A DNA stretch of 64,000 nt. Origin: Anisodus tanguticus. Its lineage: Eukaryota > Streptophyta > Magnoliopsida > Solanales > Solanaceae. The number at the start of each line of letters is the position of its first letter. Within the stretch, counting starts at the first letter, position 1. Shown here piece by piece: positions 1-11,560 of the stretch. Made by a program: the position numbers and the translations under genes. The stretch covers positions 41,393,032 through 41,457,031 of the forward strand of contig CM067559.1 of assembly GCA_034509755.1 (NCBI GenBank), in the 5' to 3' direction. The notes beneath the pieces are model-generated. The model did not search any database, was not told the DNA's origin, and saw nothing but the letters and a program-made list of their open reading frames with translations.

Positions 1-195
1 TAAGTGTCTTATTTTTTTTTGTCCAAAAAAGAGTATCTCTTCTTATATTTAGTAAGTTTTGACAAGTTTAAGATCACAAGATTTAAAGGACCCCACAATT
101 CTTTAATTAAAGACCACAAGATTCAAAAGTCTTCATTTATTTTTTTAAATTCCGCGTCTAGTCAAACTAAGACACTTAAATTGGAACGGATGGAG
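1..195. mobile_element. Stowaway-like MITE, right-hand part
   Basis: The stretch ends in GGAACGGATGGAG followed by TA, the expected terminal repeat and TA target of this MITE family. The interior (guccaaa-type start, ATTCAAAAGTCTTC, GTCAAACTAAGACA) matches the copies at 24924-25156, 25710-25958 and 61474-61708. The left end lies at or outside the window edge. The small open frame inside is not a gene. Confidence 0.7.
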
Positions 196-263
196 TAATA
201 CTTGTATTTTTTGCTTTAATGAGTATGAATTGGGGTACCACCGTTATTATTTATCAAATATCC

Positions 264-697
264 GGAACAGAAAAGGTTCAAATATGTCATCGAACTATCG
301 AAAAAGGCTCATTTATGCCACTCGCCAATAGTTTGGCTCATTTATGTCATCATCGTTATCAAAATAGCTCATTTATGTCATTTTTCATTAATGTCGATCT
401 TACAATACCAGATATGGTACGTGGCCTCCAACTAGATTATGGTTGTGGATGGGTCAGGTGCATGAGTCAAATTTTTTATTAATTTGAGATTTAAAATTGA
501 ATTGATTTAATTAAACGACGTGAACCTCTAATTAGAGGCCACGTGTCATATATGGTATTGTAAAACTAGTGTTAATGAAAAATGGCATGGATGAGCCATT
601 TTTGTAATGATGATGGCATAAATGAGGCAAACTATTATCGAGTGACATAAATGAGCTTTTTCGATAGTTCGATGACATATTTGGGTCTTTTCCGTAT
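264..697. mobile_element. MITE or foldback element with long inverted repeats
   Basis: About 150 bases at the left (264-410) reappear reverse-complemented at the right (about 530-697). Both arms carry repeated CTCATTTATGTCAT motifs, ATCGAACTATCGAAAAA, and the CACGTGGCCTC block near the centre. The two arms could form a long hairpin. A clean target-site duplication is not visible, so the superfamily is unassigned; long arms suggest a Mutator-like or foldback element. Confidence 0.75.
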
Positions 698-879
698 CTA
701 GAATATGCTTTGCAATTTTAAAAGTTATATTTTCTGAAAATGTTACTACTAATAATTCCGCTTGTTTAAAGAAAATTTAATAGTATTATATAGTTTTATT
801 TGATCTTTGAGTGATCTCAAATAGTAATAAGACTAAAAGACTTTTAAGGAATGAGCTAGCGAATATTTTCTTTCCTTCT

Positions 880-1125
880 CTATATCTCCATCAGCCGTAT
901 ACCCTTTGTATATAGCCTATACACGCCGATATACACTATGTATACGACTGTTATACCCTCATTGTCATTATATATTATCCGTATACATCCTCCCTAAGCT
1001 GATATACACCTCGTATACGACTGTTTCTGCCTCGTACACTGCATGTATGTGTCTTCGAGCTTCCTAACGCTGATATGTGAGGTATGGATGTGGCATGTAG
1101 ATCGATATCTGATATCTACTGGATC
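880..1125. repeat. Degenerate GTATAC-rich repeat
   Basis: The palindromic core GTATAC or near variants recur every 25 to 60 bases, as in CCGTATACC, GATATACACTATGTATACGAC, CCGTATACATCC and GATATACACCTCGTATACGAC. The last two GATATACAC-to-GTATACGACTGTT blocks look like two copies of one unit. No coding potential is recognised. It lies just before the first Copia copy, but no LTR or primer-binding site is seen here. Confidence 0.4.
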
Positions 1126-1706
1126 AACGGTTCTCGACATCCATGCGTAAAGTACTGCAGTTGAAGTTAGGAGGCTCCCCGTCTGGCTGATAGGCCTGGG
1201 TGGGTCTGCCATGCTTCTGGCCTGATAGCTCCGAAGTAGGACCCTTCTCTTCTCTTCTCTTCTTTCTTTTAGGATGAAATAAAGATGAATGCCCTTCACC
1301 CGGCATACACATCGGCTAATGCCCCGGAATCCCAACGTTGCTTTGTTTCTTCCTCCCCAACTGTTATTCGACAACCCTATGGCGGTAAATAACCACACTG
1401 GTTATTCTGGTAGCAGCAGAAACACTGATAGGGACTGGGCCTTCAACAACAATTCAGAGCCTGTAGCCCAACAACATCAATGGCCACAGCTGCGGCCCAG
1501 CCACATGGGAGTACAACCGCAGGGCCACTGTCATCAGGCCCAAACCCCTACGACCCACCAGTGGCCCAACAATCTGATAGCAGAGATGACGAGACCCAAC
1601 ATTCTGGCCCAACGTCCTGGCGCCTACCAATTCGCTCCAGGCTTCTTCCAAATCAATTTGGGCTAGGTTTTTAACATATTGACCCCCTCGGAAGCCCGAT
1701 AATGCG

Positions 1707-4700
1707 TGGTATATGGATACAAGCGTCACTTCTCACCTCACCAACAATTCTAGTAATCTTTCTCAAATGTGAAATTTAAATACTCCACAGTCCATTATGG
1801 TCAATAACGGTCATCACATTCCAATTCAAGAATTTGGCCACACCCTTACCCTACCACCGCATCACCACCTCTCTTTTAAAAATATGTTATATGCCCCACA
1901 CATCATCAAAAATCTAATTTCTGTTAGAAAATTTGCCACCGATAATTCTGTCTCGATTAATTTTGACCCGTTTGGATTTTCTGTCACGGACCTCCGTACC
2001 GAAAAACTCCTTACGCGATGCAATAGTGAGGGGGACCTATAGCCTTTACTACACACATTCGCTGCTAGTGTCACTCCTCCCACCGTTCTAACAACTATAT
2101 CTCCTTCAACGTGGCATAGTAGACTTGGTCATCCGGGTTCTCACATTTTTTATTCTCTTAGAAACCGTAATTTAATCCAATGTAACAAAGGGAACCTGTC
2201 TCATAGTTGCTCCTCTTGTCAGTTAGGAAAACACGTTAGACTACCATTTACGACTTTTATGAGTACTACTTTCTCTTCATTTGATATTATTCACGCTGAT
2301 TTATGGACATCTCCCATAACTAGCAACTTAGGTCACGAATTTTATCTGGTATTTTTGGATGATTTCTCTCACTTTCTTTGGGTCTACCCACTCAAACTCA
2401 AATCTCAAGTCTTCTCCAAATTTGTTGAGTTTCTTACACTAGTCAAAATGCAATTTGAAAAAAACATAAAACTGTTTCAATGTGATAATGATCGTGAGTT
2501 TAATAATTTCCTATTTCATAAATTCTGTGCGGATAATGACATGATCTTTCGTTTCTCCTGCCCCTACACATCCCCTCAAAATGGAAAAGCTGAAAGACTT
2601 ATCTGAACCATCAATAATATGATTAGTACTCTCTTTTTTCATGCGTCTCTCCCCCTACTTTTTGAGTATATGCGCTAAAAATGGTAGAACACATTCTCAA
2701 CATTTTACCTACCCATGCGATTCAAAGTTAGACACCCATTGAAATTATCTACCGTCGGATCCCCACCTATGACTATCTTCGAATTTTTGGTTGTCTGTGT
2801 TACCCTAATTTGACATCCATGTCCCCTCCCCCATATAAATTGGCACTCAGATCTACCCCGTGCGCCTTCCTAGGCTTTCCGTCAAACCATAGGGGTTACT
2901 TGTGCTATGAGCTCTCCACCGATAAAATTATAATCTCTCGCCACGTCACCTTTGTTGAGTATGTTTTCCTGTTTGATAATATTAAAATTTTTTGAGTCAC
3001 TGATTACCAATTTCTCAAAGATTCGGACCCATCACCGCTTGTCCAATAAGAACTTCATCAGGCTGCTACTATTCCGGCAGCGGCAGACGCACCAATTGTC
3101 TCCATTAGCAGTCCAGCCACAGTCTCCCCTTCTCGTCCTCTCAGGTCTGCCCCCTCTGTTCCAATGGCAACCGACGTACCAGCCACCACCACTGCCCCAT
3201 CAAACCTAGGTCAAGGCACTGCTACCTCTCCGTCACTGCCGCAAGTCACCATAACTACGGTATACCCGTCATCCAGGTTTACCCCATCGTTGACTGCCTA
3301 TGCCACCACCGACAGTCGATCGGTTTTCTCTCAATCCTATTCCACTGACACACCCACCACTCACTGGTCGTCTTCTGTGTCAACACCACACCCCGTCGTC
3401 GCTCCGATCAATCAACACAGCCCAGATCCAGCACCCTCTCGCCGATACAGTAACACCCATGACACCCCAACCACGACATCACCACTACCACTACAACACC
3501 ACATGTTACCAGATCCACTTTCGAGTCCCGCACCTTTACCACATCCGACAACCTACCCAACCCAACTAGTATCATCACCGCCACCTACCATCAATAGTCA
3601 CCATCCACAACCTGTCGCCTGGCACCCACTACTGGTCACATCCATCGACATCGTCCCATTTCTGACACCAAACCAATATGCAGAACTGAACCCATACCGT
3701 GACCCAACACCCAGCAGACCTACCCCACCCACCCTTTCCCCTCGCACCATATGGAAGCCCATGCCCAACACGAGATTTTCAAACCCAAAGTCCAATTTAA
3801 CATATCCACACAAATCATATCCCATATTCCCAAAAGCCCAAAATTCGCCAGAATGGATTCGAATTGGAATGCGGCCACGTGTGAGGAGTTTAATGCTTTA
3901 ACAAAATAGCATACTTAGGATTTAGGTCCTCGACCGGAAGGGGTGAATGTGATCCGTTGCATGTGGCTTTTTTGTCACAAGTACATGGATAGTGGTGACT
4001 TAGATAGATATAAGGCAAGGTTTGTGGAAAATGGTACTAATCAACATGAGGGCATTGATTGTGTTGAGACATTCAATCTGGTTGTTAAACCGACCACCAT
4101 TCACACAGTTCTAAGCATCATTATGGGAAAGCATTGGTCGATTCATCAACTTGATGTAAAAAATGCTTTTCTCCATGGGGATTCGAATGAAACTGTCTAC
4201 ATGCACCAGCCATCCGATTTTATCCATCCAGCAGCCCCTCAGTATGTATGTTGTCTCCGTACGTCACTTTATGGTTTAAAACAGGCCCCTCAAGCGTGGT
4301 ATGATCGCTTTGCACAATTCATTATGCGCATTGGGTTTACATGTAGTAAGTGTGATAATTCTCTATTTACTTTCGATAGAGGCAGTAACACTATATATTT
4401 ATTGTTATATGTGGATGATATTGTTCTTACTGCCTCCTCTGATTTGCTGAAAAATGAGATAATTGCACTGCTCAAAACCGAATTTGCTATGACTGACTTG
4501 GGGAAATTGAGCTATTTTTTGGGAATCTCAGTGACTCGATCTGCAGATACTATGTTTCTTTGTCAGCGTAAGTATGCAAAGGAGATTGTGTACAGGGCCA
4601 AAATGGCAAAATACAAAATCATGTCTACTCTTGTTGACTCTAAATCAAAGCTTAGTGTTGTTGATGGTAATCCAGTGTCAGATCCCACCCTCTACAAGAG

Positions 4701-5376
4701 TCTTGCAGGTGCACTACAATACCTTACTTTCACCAGGCCTAATATTACTTATGATGTTCAGCAGGTATGCTTATTTATGCATACCCCCAGTGAGCCTCAT
4801 TTTACTGCCCTCAAGCGTATCATTCGATACGTTAAGGGCACACTTTATTATGGATTGCATCTCTATCCCTCAGCACCGACCAAATTATTATCATATACGG
4901 ATGATGATTGGGCAGGCTGTCCGGACACGCGATGCTCTACTTCCGGCTACTGTGTGTTATTAGGGAATAACCTCATTTCATGGTCTGCCAAGAGGCAAGC
5001 CACCCTATCATGTTCGAGTGCAGAAGCTGAGTATAGAGGCGTTGCAAATGTAGTTGCTGAGATCTGTTGGCTTCGAAATCTTCTTTTGGAGCTTTAGTGT
5101 CCCTTGCGTAAGGCGTCTTTGATTTATTGTGATAACATATCCACCATCTATCTATCTCATAATCCGAATCAACATCAACAAACCAAGCATATTGAGATGG
5201 ACATTCACTTTGTTCGTGAGAATGTTGCTCTCGGTCATGTCAAAGTATTACATGTGCCTTCTTCATATCAGTATGCAGACATATTCACAAAGGGCCTTCC
5301 TAGACAGCTCTTCCTCGACTTCAGATCCAGTCTTAACGTCTGGCATCCTCCCGCTCCGACTGAGGAGGTGTATTAG
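1707..5376 (+). pseudogene. Copia pol pseudogene (protease, integrase, RT, RNase H)
   Basis: This is a broken polyprotein of a Copia retrotransposon that would copy element RNA into DNA and integrate it. The protease site near 1712-1740 reads YMDTSVTSHL, so the usual DTG is DTS. The GAG-pre-integrase zinc region (WHSRLGHPG, CxxCxLGKHV) lies at 2110-2240. The integrase core (DIIHADLW, SPQNGKAERL) spans 2259-2606 and its C-terminal part 2810-2995. A proline-rich linker follows at 3164-3900. RT starts near 3943 and keeps YVDD at 4408-4419. RNase H follows in frame after a single stop at 5095-5097 and ends with ADIFTKGLP near 5300. Stops and frameshifts elsewhere show it is inactive. Confidence 0.85.
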
Positions 5377-5536
5377 CACATGTATTAGTGTACTAGGTTA
5401 CATACTTACCATATTTTGTATTGTATAATTATAGTAGGATTGAATCTTTATTATAGAAGGATTCAATATTGTACACCTATATATATATTTGTATTAATGA
5501 GAAAGGCTCCTCAAGAGAGATTAATACAATCTTACA
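5369..5536 (+). repeat. 3' LTR of Copia copy 1
   Basis: It starts TGTATTAG just after the RNase H end and a purine stretch (TGAGGAGG) and ends AATCTTACA, about 168 bp. It matches the LTRs at 9764-9944 and 49049-49189, including the conserved ATTAATGAGAAAGGCTC and TTAATACAATCTTACA blocks. Confidence 0.75.
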
Positions 5537-5539
5537 TGT

Positions 5540-6120
5540 CATACACGATGCCATAACCTATTACCAATACAGAATGACACTTTGATTTTCCATTCTTTCA
5601 TAAAATTGGTGGCTCATTCTGGTCGGGGAATAGACATCCGACAGCTTCAATGCAGATTTATACGGCGGTGGATGTGTTTGAAGCTCTCATAATAAATCAT
5701 TCACGTTGTAAGGGGTTGCTGATACAAAGAGGATAAGATATCCGAGTCATATTGGATGATATGATAATCCTCAATATAGAGTTTGAACCGCTCTCGTAGA
5801 TCAAGACACATGCAGTTATAGGTATTCAAGTACGGGTAATCTTCTTCGGTATGTAAACCCCTCCCAAACACATAGCCGTAACCAAATGGATAATAGATTT
5901 CGAAACAAGTAATGGGATGGAAATACACCATATCCTGCTTGGAGAAATCGGGTGCAATACATTGTGGATTCTCCATGGTATACAAAGCACCAGTTATGGC
6001 CCTAAGAGAGCACGAAATACAAGAATTTAGGTTTAGTTGATTAAACGTTGGGGTCATGTACTTCTTACCTCGGAAGGAATGTGAAGCCCCTAAAGAAATA
6101 AACCCTTCATATTATTCAAT
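5540..6120 (-). pseudogene. Papain-like cysteine protease fragment (C1A-like)
   Basis: An open reading segment on - (6117 to 5701) reads like the mature domain of a papain-family protease. It shows RGKKYMTPTFNQ, then SCISCSLRAITGAL, in register with the family's catalytic-Cys segment GSCWAFSA.GAL, then GLHTEEDYPY and a segment ending LYQQPLT. The conserved Trp and Phe after the Cys are replaced. Beyond 5701 another frame, near 5545-5590, reads CHSVLVIGYG, the expected catalytic-His segment. In-frame stops lie between, and also upstream of 6117. I infer a decayed gene fragment trapped between Copia copies. CAAC/GTGAATG at about 5689 could be a splice donor, so an intron is an alternative to one of the breaks. 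The family match is by motif only. Confidence 0.5.
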
Positions 6121-6186
6121 TCCAAGAAGATTCATAATGGGTGATTTGGCTACCAAGTCCGCAAGAAACTCGAGCACAGAGATGAG

Positions 6187-6312
6187 CTCCGATTAGAGGA
6201 ATGAGTATTAGCGAATATTATCATATATTCTGTAATTAATAGTAGTGTATAATTATGGCAAATAGATGATTCTTATTCAATTAGGATTCACTATTATACA
6301 CAATATATCTAC
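6187..6312 (+). repeat. Partial Copia LTR fused to integrase sequence
   Basis: GCTCCGATTAGAGGAATGAG then TATTAGCGAATATTATCATATATT matches the region from the end of RNase H into the LTR at 9755-9790. The match continues through TAATAGTAGTGTATAATTATG and CTTATTCAATTAGGATTCA. It stops near 6312, where integrase C-terminal codons start at once. The LTR end, primer-binding site, gag and most of integrase are missing. Confidence 0.65.
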
Positions 6313-6315
6313 ACG

Positions 6316-9300
6316 TAAAATCCACGTCATTAGTCATGTCACGTTTGACGAGACAATCTTCCCATTTGCTAACATCCAAAAATTCTGAAACACGGACTAC
6401 ACCTTTCTCGATGAGTCAGATTCCTCCCCTATCGTACTCACTGAACTCCGTCGTACTATCGGTACTGCCCCTACTGTTCAATCACCACACAATCCCACTG
6501 CTACCACAAGTTCTCTGCCGGAATATTTCCCGGTAGAGTCGACCCGACCCGCCATCGTCTCACATACACGCCGGCAAACCAGTTCGCCAAACTCAGTGTC
6601 CCCGTCGCCTGCCGCCTATCCTCCCATCGTCCAAACCAACCCTACGACTGCCCCACCGCAACTCCGTCACTATCCTTCCATCCAGTTACCCACCTTCAAC
6701 CCATCACCAACATCAGACCCAAAACCAAGTCAACCCTATCCCGTTGATCTGACCTAATACCCACCCACACCTAACCCATCACAGTCACCGGAACCGACCC
6801 CCATTCACCCATATCCCGTCGATCTATTTCGATAATCACCCACCACTGCTACTGCTCCGACGACCCCAACCCAGCATCTAACCCCTGACCCGACAACCCA
6901 ACAAACCGCACCCCACCCATCTACCAAAACATCCCCTACCCCCACGCACAGAATGGAAACTCGTGCTCAATACGGGATTTTCAAACCCAAAGTCCACTTT
7001 AACCTATCCACACAAACTATATCCCCAATTCCCAAAAACCCAAAATTAGCTAAACTTGACCCGAATTGGAATGCGGCCATGTGTGAGGAGTTTAATGCTT
7101 TAACAAAACATCACACTTGGGATCTGGTTCCTAATCCAGATGGGGTTAATGTGATTCGTTGTATGTGGTTATTTTGTCACAAATTCAGAGGCAGTGGTGA
7201 CCTTGAGCCCTATAAGGTGAGACTTGTGGCTAATGGTACTAATCAGCATGAAGGTATTGATTATAGTGAGACATTTAGTCTGGTGGTTAAACCGGCTACC
7301 ATTCGTACGGTTCTGACCATAGTTATGGGTAAGAATCGGATGATTCATCAATTTGATGTAAATAATGCATTCTTATATGAGGGATTGAAAGAAACTGTTT
7401 ACATGCACCAACCGCCAGACTTTGTCCATCCGGAGGCTCCTCATTGTGTTTTCCATCTTCGTAAGTCATTGTATGGTTTGAAACATGCTCCCAAGGCCTG
7501 GTATGAGCGTTTTGCTACTTACATTATGCATATTGGGTTTGTATGCAGTAAGTGTGACCATTCTCTATTTATCTTTCATCGAAGTAGTAACATTGCATAC
7601 TTGTTATTATATGTGGATGATATTGTTCTCACTGCCTTTTCTGATGTGTTGAAAAATGAGATAATTGCTCTGCTTAAATCCGAATTTACTATGACTGACT
7701 TGGGGAAGTTGAGTTACTTCTTGGGGATCTCAGTAACTAGATCTGCAGATACTATGTTCCCGTGTCAACATAAGTATGCAAAATAAATTATGTACATAGC
7801 TAAAATGGTGAACTGCAAGATCATGCCTACTCCGGTCGACTCGAAGTCGAAACTCAGTGTTGTTGACGGTGATATAGTGTCCGATCCCACCCTTTATAGG
7901 AGCCTCGCAAGTGCACTTCAGTATCTTACTTTCACCAGGCCTGATATTGCTTATGATGTTCAATAGGTGTGTTTATTTATGCATGCCCCAGGGAGCCTCA
8001 CTTTACAGCTCTTAAAAGTATCGTTCGATACGTTAAGGGCACTCTTGATTATAGATTGCATCTTTACCCCTCTGCACCGACCATGTTGATATTAGGGTCG
8101 ATAATTTCACCATAACCCAATGGATATCCGATCCACCCGACTCGATTATATGGACGAAAATCTAACAAAATACGGATTTTAATTGGGTGACAGATCGGGT
8201 CGGATTCGGGTGGACATACATCCAACCCACCACCCGATCCATCCATCCACCCGTTTATGAATTAATTTTTTTTAATGTACAACTAAATTCTAGTGTTTCA
8301 TTATAAATTAATTATTATTATTACAAAATTCTATAATACAAATATAATGTTTTGTACTGTGAAATTTGTTAGTACTAGTATATATGTATAGTAACTATTA
8401 AAATAATTTTAAAAAGTTTGAAGTACTTAAAAAACATAATATATTTTTTGGCAAATAGTACTAATTTTCTTCAAGTACTTGTAAATGATTCCAAGGGGTC
8501 TAGTTTATTGACTTGAAAGTGTATTTTGAGTGAAATATTAGTTTTCCTCGCAAATCTTCAACTTTAAGATTTTTTTTTTCGAATACACTTATATCAAGTA
8601 CGTTTAATTTTTAGATACTATTTTTTCACTTCAACTTCAAATAACTTTTTAAGGAAAAATATTTAAAAAAAATATTTTCTTACTATACAAAATATCATAA
8701 TTTTAAAATTCATTATACTTTTGGGTCATTCATGTCCTCACCCTTAGATATGTGTCTTGCATTTATCCTTGATTCCATAAGAGCTTTAACCAAAATCATT
8801 ATAGAGGATAATTTTTAATCATAATTCTATCATGGGACATTAATTGTAATTATTGCATTTATTTTCAGTTGGCGAAGATATCAAGGTCATTACTCATTAG
8901 CAACTATTTTTATGAAATCAATCAAGTAAAGTCATCATTATTTAATACAGTATTTGACTATTAGTAGTATAATTTTTATAAGGAAGTAAAGCCGTCGTTT
9001 TTTTGGTTGCATGTTTGGAGCATAGACACGTCTTGTAAAAACAGTATGATGATATTTATTTGATGTAATTTTTTTCGTTTTACCAAGGATTTTAGGTGAT
9101 TGATTGATTGTGCTATAATTTTCATCCGCGAAGCACCCGATTCAACCGTGGATGATGGGTGGATCAGATGTAGATGAAGAAAAATAGGGTGATGGATGGG
9201 TCGGTAGTGGATGGATGGTTGGCGGGTGGAGGCGGATTGAGCTTCACCCAATCCACCTCCGATCCATTGCCAGCCCTAGTTGATATCATATACGGACGCC

Positions 9301-9771
9301 GATTGGGCAAGTTGTTTGGACACGCGGCGTTGCACCTCCGACTACTGTGTGTTCTTGGGAGATAATCTCATTTCGTGGTCTGCCAAGAGGCAAGCCACTC
9401 TATCCCGATCAAGTGAAGAAGCAGAATATAGAGGCGTAGCAAACGTTGTTGCTGAGATCTGCTGGCTCCTAAACCTTCTCTTGGAGCTTCATTGTCCCTT
9501 GCGTAAGGCGTCTATGGTGTACTGTGATAACATATATGCGATATACTTATCTCATAGTCCGGTTCAGCATCAGAGAACCGAACACATTGAGTTGTATATA
9601 CATTTTGTTCCTGAGAAGGTTGTTATAGGTCATGTTAAGGTGTTACATGTGCCTTATTCGTATCAGTATGCAGATATCTTCACTAAAGGACTTCCTAGAC
9701 AGCTATTCCTAGACTTCAGATTCAGTCTCAACGTCCGGCCTCCTCCCGCTCCGACTGAGGGGTTGTATTAG
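6316..9771 (+). pseudogene. Copia pol pseudogene, RT and RNase H, split by insertion
   Basis: The METRAQYGIFKPK segment opens the RT part at 6953, and YVDD is intact at about 7612-7623. The frame is broken by a stop at 7783-7785 (AAATAA where copy 1 has AAGGAG), by a stop in GTTCAATAGGTG near 7963, and by a frameshift near 7990. RNase H resumes after the insertion at about 9287 (SYTDADWASCLDTR) and is open to 9771, with SSEEAEYRGVANVV and YADIFTKGLP. Inactive. Confidence 0.8.
8093..9278. mobile_element. Non-autonomous hAT-like element with 8-bp target duplication
   Basis: The element starts TAGGGTCG and ends CCAGCCCTA, a short inverted repeat (TAGGG/CCCTA). It is flanked by exact GTTGATAT copies at 8085-8092 and 9279-9286, and an 8-bp duplication is the hAT signature. 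Subterminal regions carry many GGATCC, CCACCCG and GGATGG motifs. The centre is AT-rich and no transposase frame is seen. It lies inside the RNase H region of Copia copy 2 and is therefore younger than it. Confidence 0.85.
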
Positions 9772-9863
9772 CGAATATTATCATATATTTGCCATATATT
9801 TTGTAATTAATAGTAGTGTATAATTATGATAAATAGAGTATCCTTATTCAATTAGGATTCAAC

Positions 9864-9902
<39 letters not shown>

Positions 9903-9944
9903 TAATGAGAAATACTCCCGAAGAAATATTAATACAATCTTACA
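9764..9944 (+). repeat. 3' LTR of Copia copy 2 with expanded TA repeat
   Basis: It starts TGTATTAGCG after the purine-rich GACTGAGGGG and ends AATCTTACA. A TA dinucleotide tract of about 38 bases sits at 9860-9898 in place of the short TATATATA of copy 1, which explains the larger size. Confidence 0.75.
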
Positions 9945-10440
9945 TGGAGAAACGAGCTTGGACTACTAGGTTTCCATATTATCTACTCTTTGAACTTATG
10001 TTAACCAATGTTCTAACTTTTATTATCTACTATGTTTGAACAATCATACCCAATATAACTAAGCTCAAAGAAATTAGCTATATTACTTATCTTAGTTGAA
10101 TCTTTTTTTTTTTATGTAAAAAGAGAAAAATCAACAAGAACGACGAAAAAGAAAAAAACTTAATATACTTGAGATTGATAGCATAATCTTGAGGAATAAG
10201 GCTTCACGTTGTTGAATTGACGAGCTTTCTTGGGTCTCTTGGCTGTGGAAAAGAGCAAAGGCAGTCTTTTGTAATTCATCTATTACCGATACTTGCATTC
10301 TCATCTAATTTTACACTTACCGATATAAAGTAATACAAAATCTTCACATAATTTATACAAAGAGAAAAAGATAGTAACAATGTTAATTTTTTATGGGGAG
10401 ATTAAATTTCCACCAACCAAACAATTAGGATGGTAAGTTG
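9945..10440. other. AT-rich intergenic DNA, nothing recognised
   Basis: No coding frame, RNA gene or repeat end was recognised between the end of Copia copy 2 and the small inverted repeat at 10460. Confidence 0.5.
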
Positions 10441-10459
10441 GGTAATAACTCGCAGACAT

Positions 10460-10606
10460 CAGGTGTTTGCATCAAATTAATATATGTATGTCATGTATTT
10501 ATACATAAACTTTTATCACTTAATCATGATTAATTAAGCCATACTTTCACTTCATTAAGTTAATTATGATAAAATTGGTTTGATGTAAACACCCAATTAT
10601 ATATTC
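10460..10606. repeat. Small MITE-like inverted repeat
   Basis: GGTGTTTGCATCAAATTAAT near the left end pairs with TTGGTTTGATGTAAACACCC near the right end. About 100 bp of AT-rich sequence lies between, including the palindromic AATCATGATTAATTAAG. No clear target duplication. Confidence 0.45.
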
Positions 10607-11076
10607 ACCTTATCTTCTTCCACCCATTCAAAGCTGGATTCAAGATTTGAAGTTTATGAGTTCTGAATTCTTACCTTTTGAATTACTAGATAATTCTACC
10701 TCCCCTTTTACACACCATCCCTCTTGCTCATACCCACTACATACAAATACACAAATCGTGTTGTAGGTATTGCTCCATATCATAACAATACCATGGATAT
10801 CGGGCAATGACCCCGCAGAACCAATATAAAACACATCTTTCACTACATAAATAACAATATTGTCATAAATAATTATTTTTGACAAGCTACCGAAGGGTTA
10901 AGTTCACAAATGGCCTTCATAAGGGTTGGTTTTGATTTATGGTCCCGCTGAACAAAACTCTTAAAAAATAGCCACAGCTTCAGAAAATTCGTCGGGGCAA
11001 AACTTTTGTTGTCTATCGAGCATAAGTTGTGGATATAAATTAGTTTTGTTTATAAGGAAGAATATCAATATATTTC
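10607..11076. other. Intergenic DNA, no gene recognised
   Basis: Short frames on either strand resemble nothing known. From about 10885 the text (AGGGTTAAGTTCACAAATGGCC) looks like the start of a dispersed repeat that continues into the duplicated block at 11077, but its far end is not seen. Confidence 0.4.
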
Positions 11077-11225
11077 AAGACAGTGAACCTGCTCAATTGA
11101 CCATAAATTTTGCCTTATAAGAGCATAAGTTCTAGCATTTGCATATAAGTCAAAAGTTCAGGATACTTCAAGACAATGAACCTGTTCAGTTGACCACAAG
11201 TTCTGCCTTATAACCAAAAGCTAGA
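11077..11225. repeat. Direct duplication, two copies at about 92-bp spacing
   Basis: CAAGACAGTGAACCTGCTC at 11077 recurs as CAAGACAATGAACCTGTTC at 11169. Both are followed by AATTGACC or AGTTGACC, a TTTTGCC or TTCTGCC block and CTTATAA. The copies differ at several positions, so the duplication is not recent. Confidence 0.65.
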
Positions 11226-11379
11226 ACTCATGATTGATGGGCAACATTAATTCTACCAAATGAATTTTTTCAGGTTAAAATCATTTTTTTTAAAATTATT
11301 AAGTGAAACAAAAACTCAAGACCGAACACTTTTGGGGACCATACTCGTTATTCCCTAGCTACCAATTTAAAACAATTCG

Positions 11380-11450
11380 GTGCATAAAACATCCCGCGTT
11401 AACAAGGTCCAGGAAAAGACCGCCTTCGGTGTGTGATGTAGATCGCCTAA
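11380..11450 (+). mobile_element. Au-like SINE remnant
   Basis: GGTGCATAAAACATCCCGCG, GGTCCAGGAAAAGACCGCC and TGTGATGTAGATCGCCTAAC follow the order of Au SINE segments (GGTGCAC.AAGC.TCCCGC, GGTCCGGGGAAGGGCCGC, TGTAGGCAGCCTA). It is degenerate and truncated at both ends. Compare 18944-19073 and 30419-30515. Confidence 0.5.
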
Positions 11451-11454
11451 CTAA

Positions 11455-11560
11455 TGTGTTAAGAAAAAGCCCAATGCTGTTTGAAAGGAAAAATTGAAAT
11501 ATTGGGCCAATCAACTGCTACTGACCCAATCCATCTGAATTAACCGTCTTCAATTCTAAT
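11455..11560 (+). promoter_or_regulatory. Probable SF3A2 promoter segment with site II motifs
   Basis: AGCCCA at 11468-11473 (TGGGCT on the other strand), TGGGCC at 11513-11518 and a GACCCAATCC stretch are site II-type motifs. In plants these are bound by TCP factors and are common in promoters of housekeeping genes. They lie directly left of the hAT-like insertion at 11561. Without that insertion they would be about 70 to 170 bp before the SF3A2 start codon. Assignment to SF3A2 is inference. Confidence 0.4.

Larger units (their letters stand above)
1480..5536 (+). mobile_element. Ty1/Copia retrotransposon copy 1, 5' truncated
   Basis: Gag C-terminus, protease, integrase, reverse transcriptase and RNase H follow in Copia order and end in a short 3' LTR at 5369-5536. 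No 5' LTR or primer-binding site is found upstream, so the 5' end is missing. It belongs to the same family as the copies at 6313-9944 and 47630-49189, which share pol sequence and LTR. The left boundary is approximate, set where gag-like glutamine and proline-rich sequence starts. Confidence 0.85.
6313..9944 (+). mobile_element. Ty1/Copia retrotransposon copy 2, internally deleted and interrupted
   Basis: This is the same family as copy 1. It runs from the integrase C-terminus (HVTFDETIFPFA at 6336) through the proline-rich linker (6500-6950), RT (6953-7790) and RNase H to a 3' LTR at 9764-9944. The RNase H region is split at 8092/9279 by a 1186-bp hAT-like insertion. Joining 8084 to 9287 restores the alignment with copy 1. 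Confidence 0.85.

Noticed and set aside
219..482. 87-codon frame on +
   Set aside because: It lies wholly within the inverted-repeat element at 264-697, and the frame arises from its repeated CTCATTTATGTCAT units.
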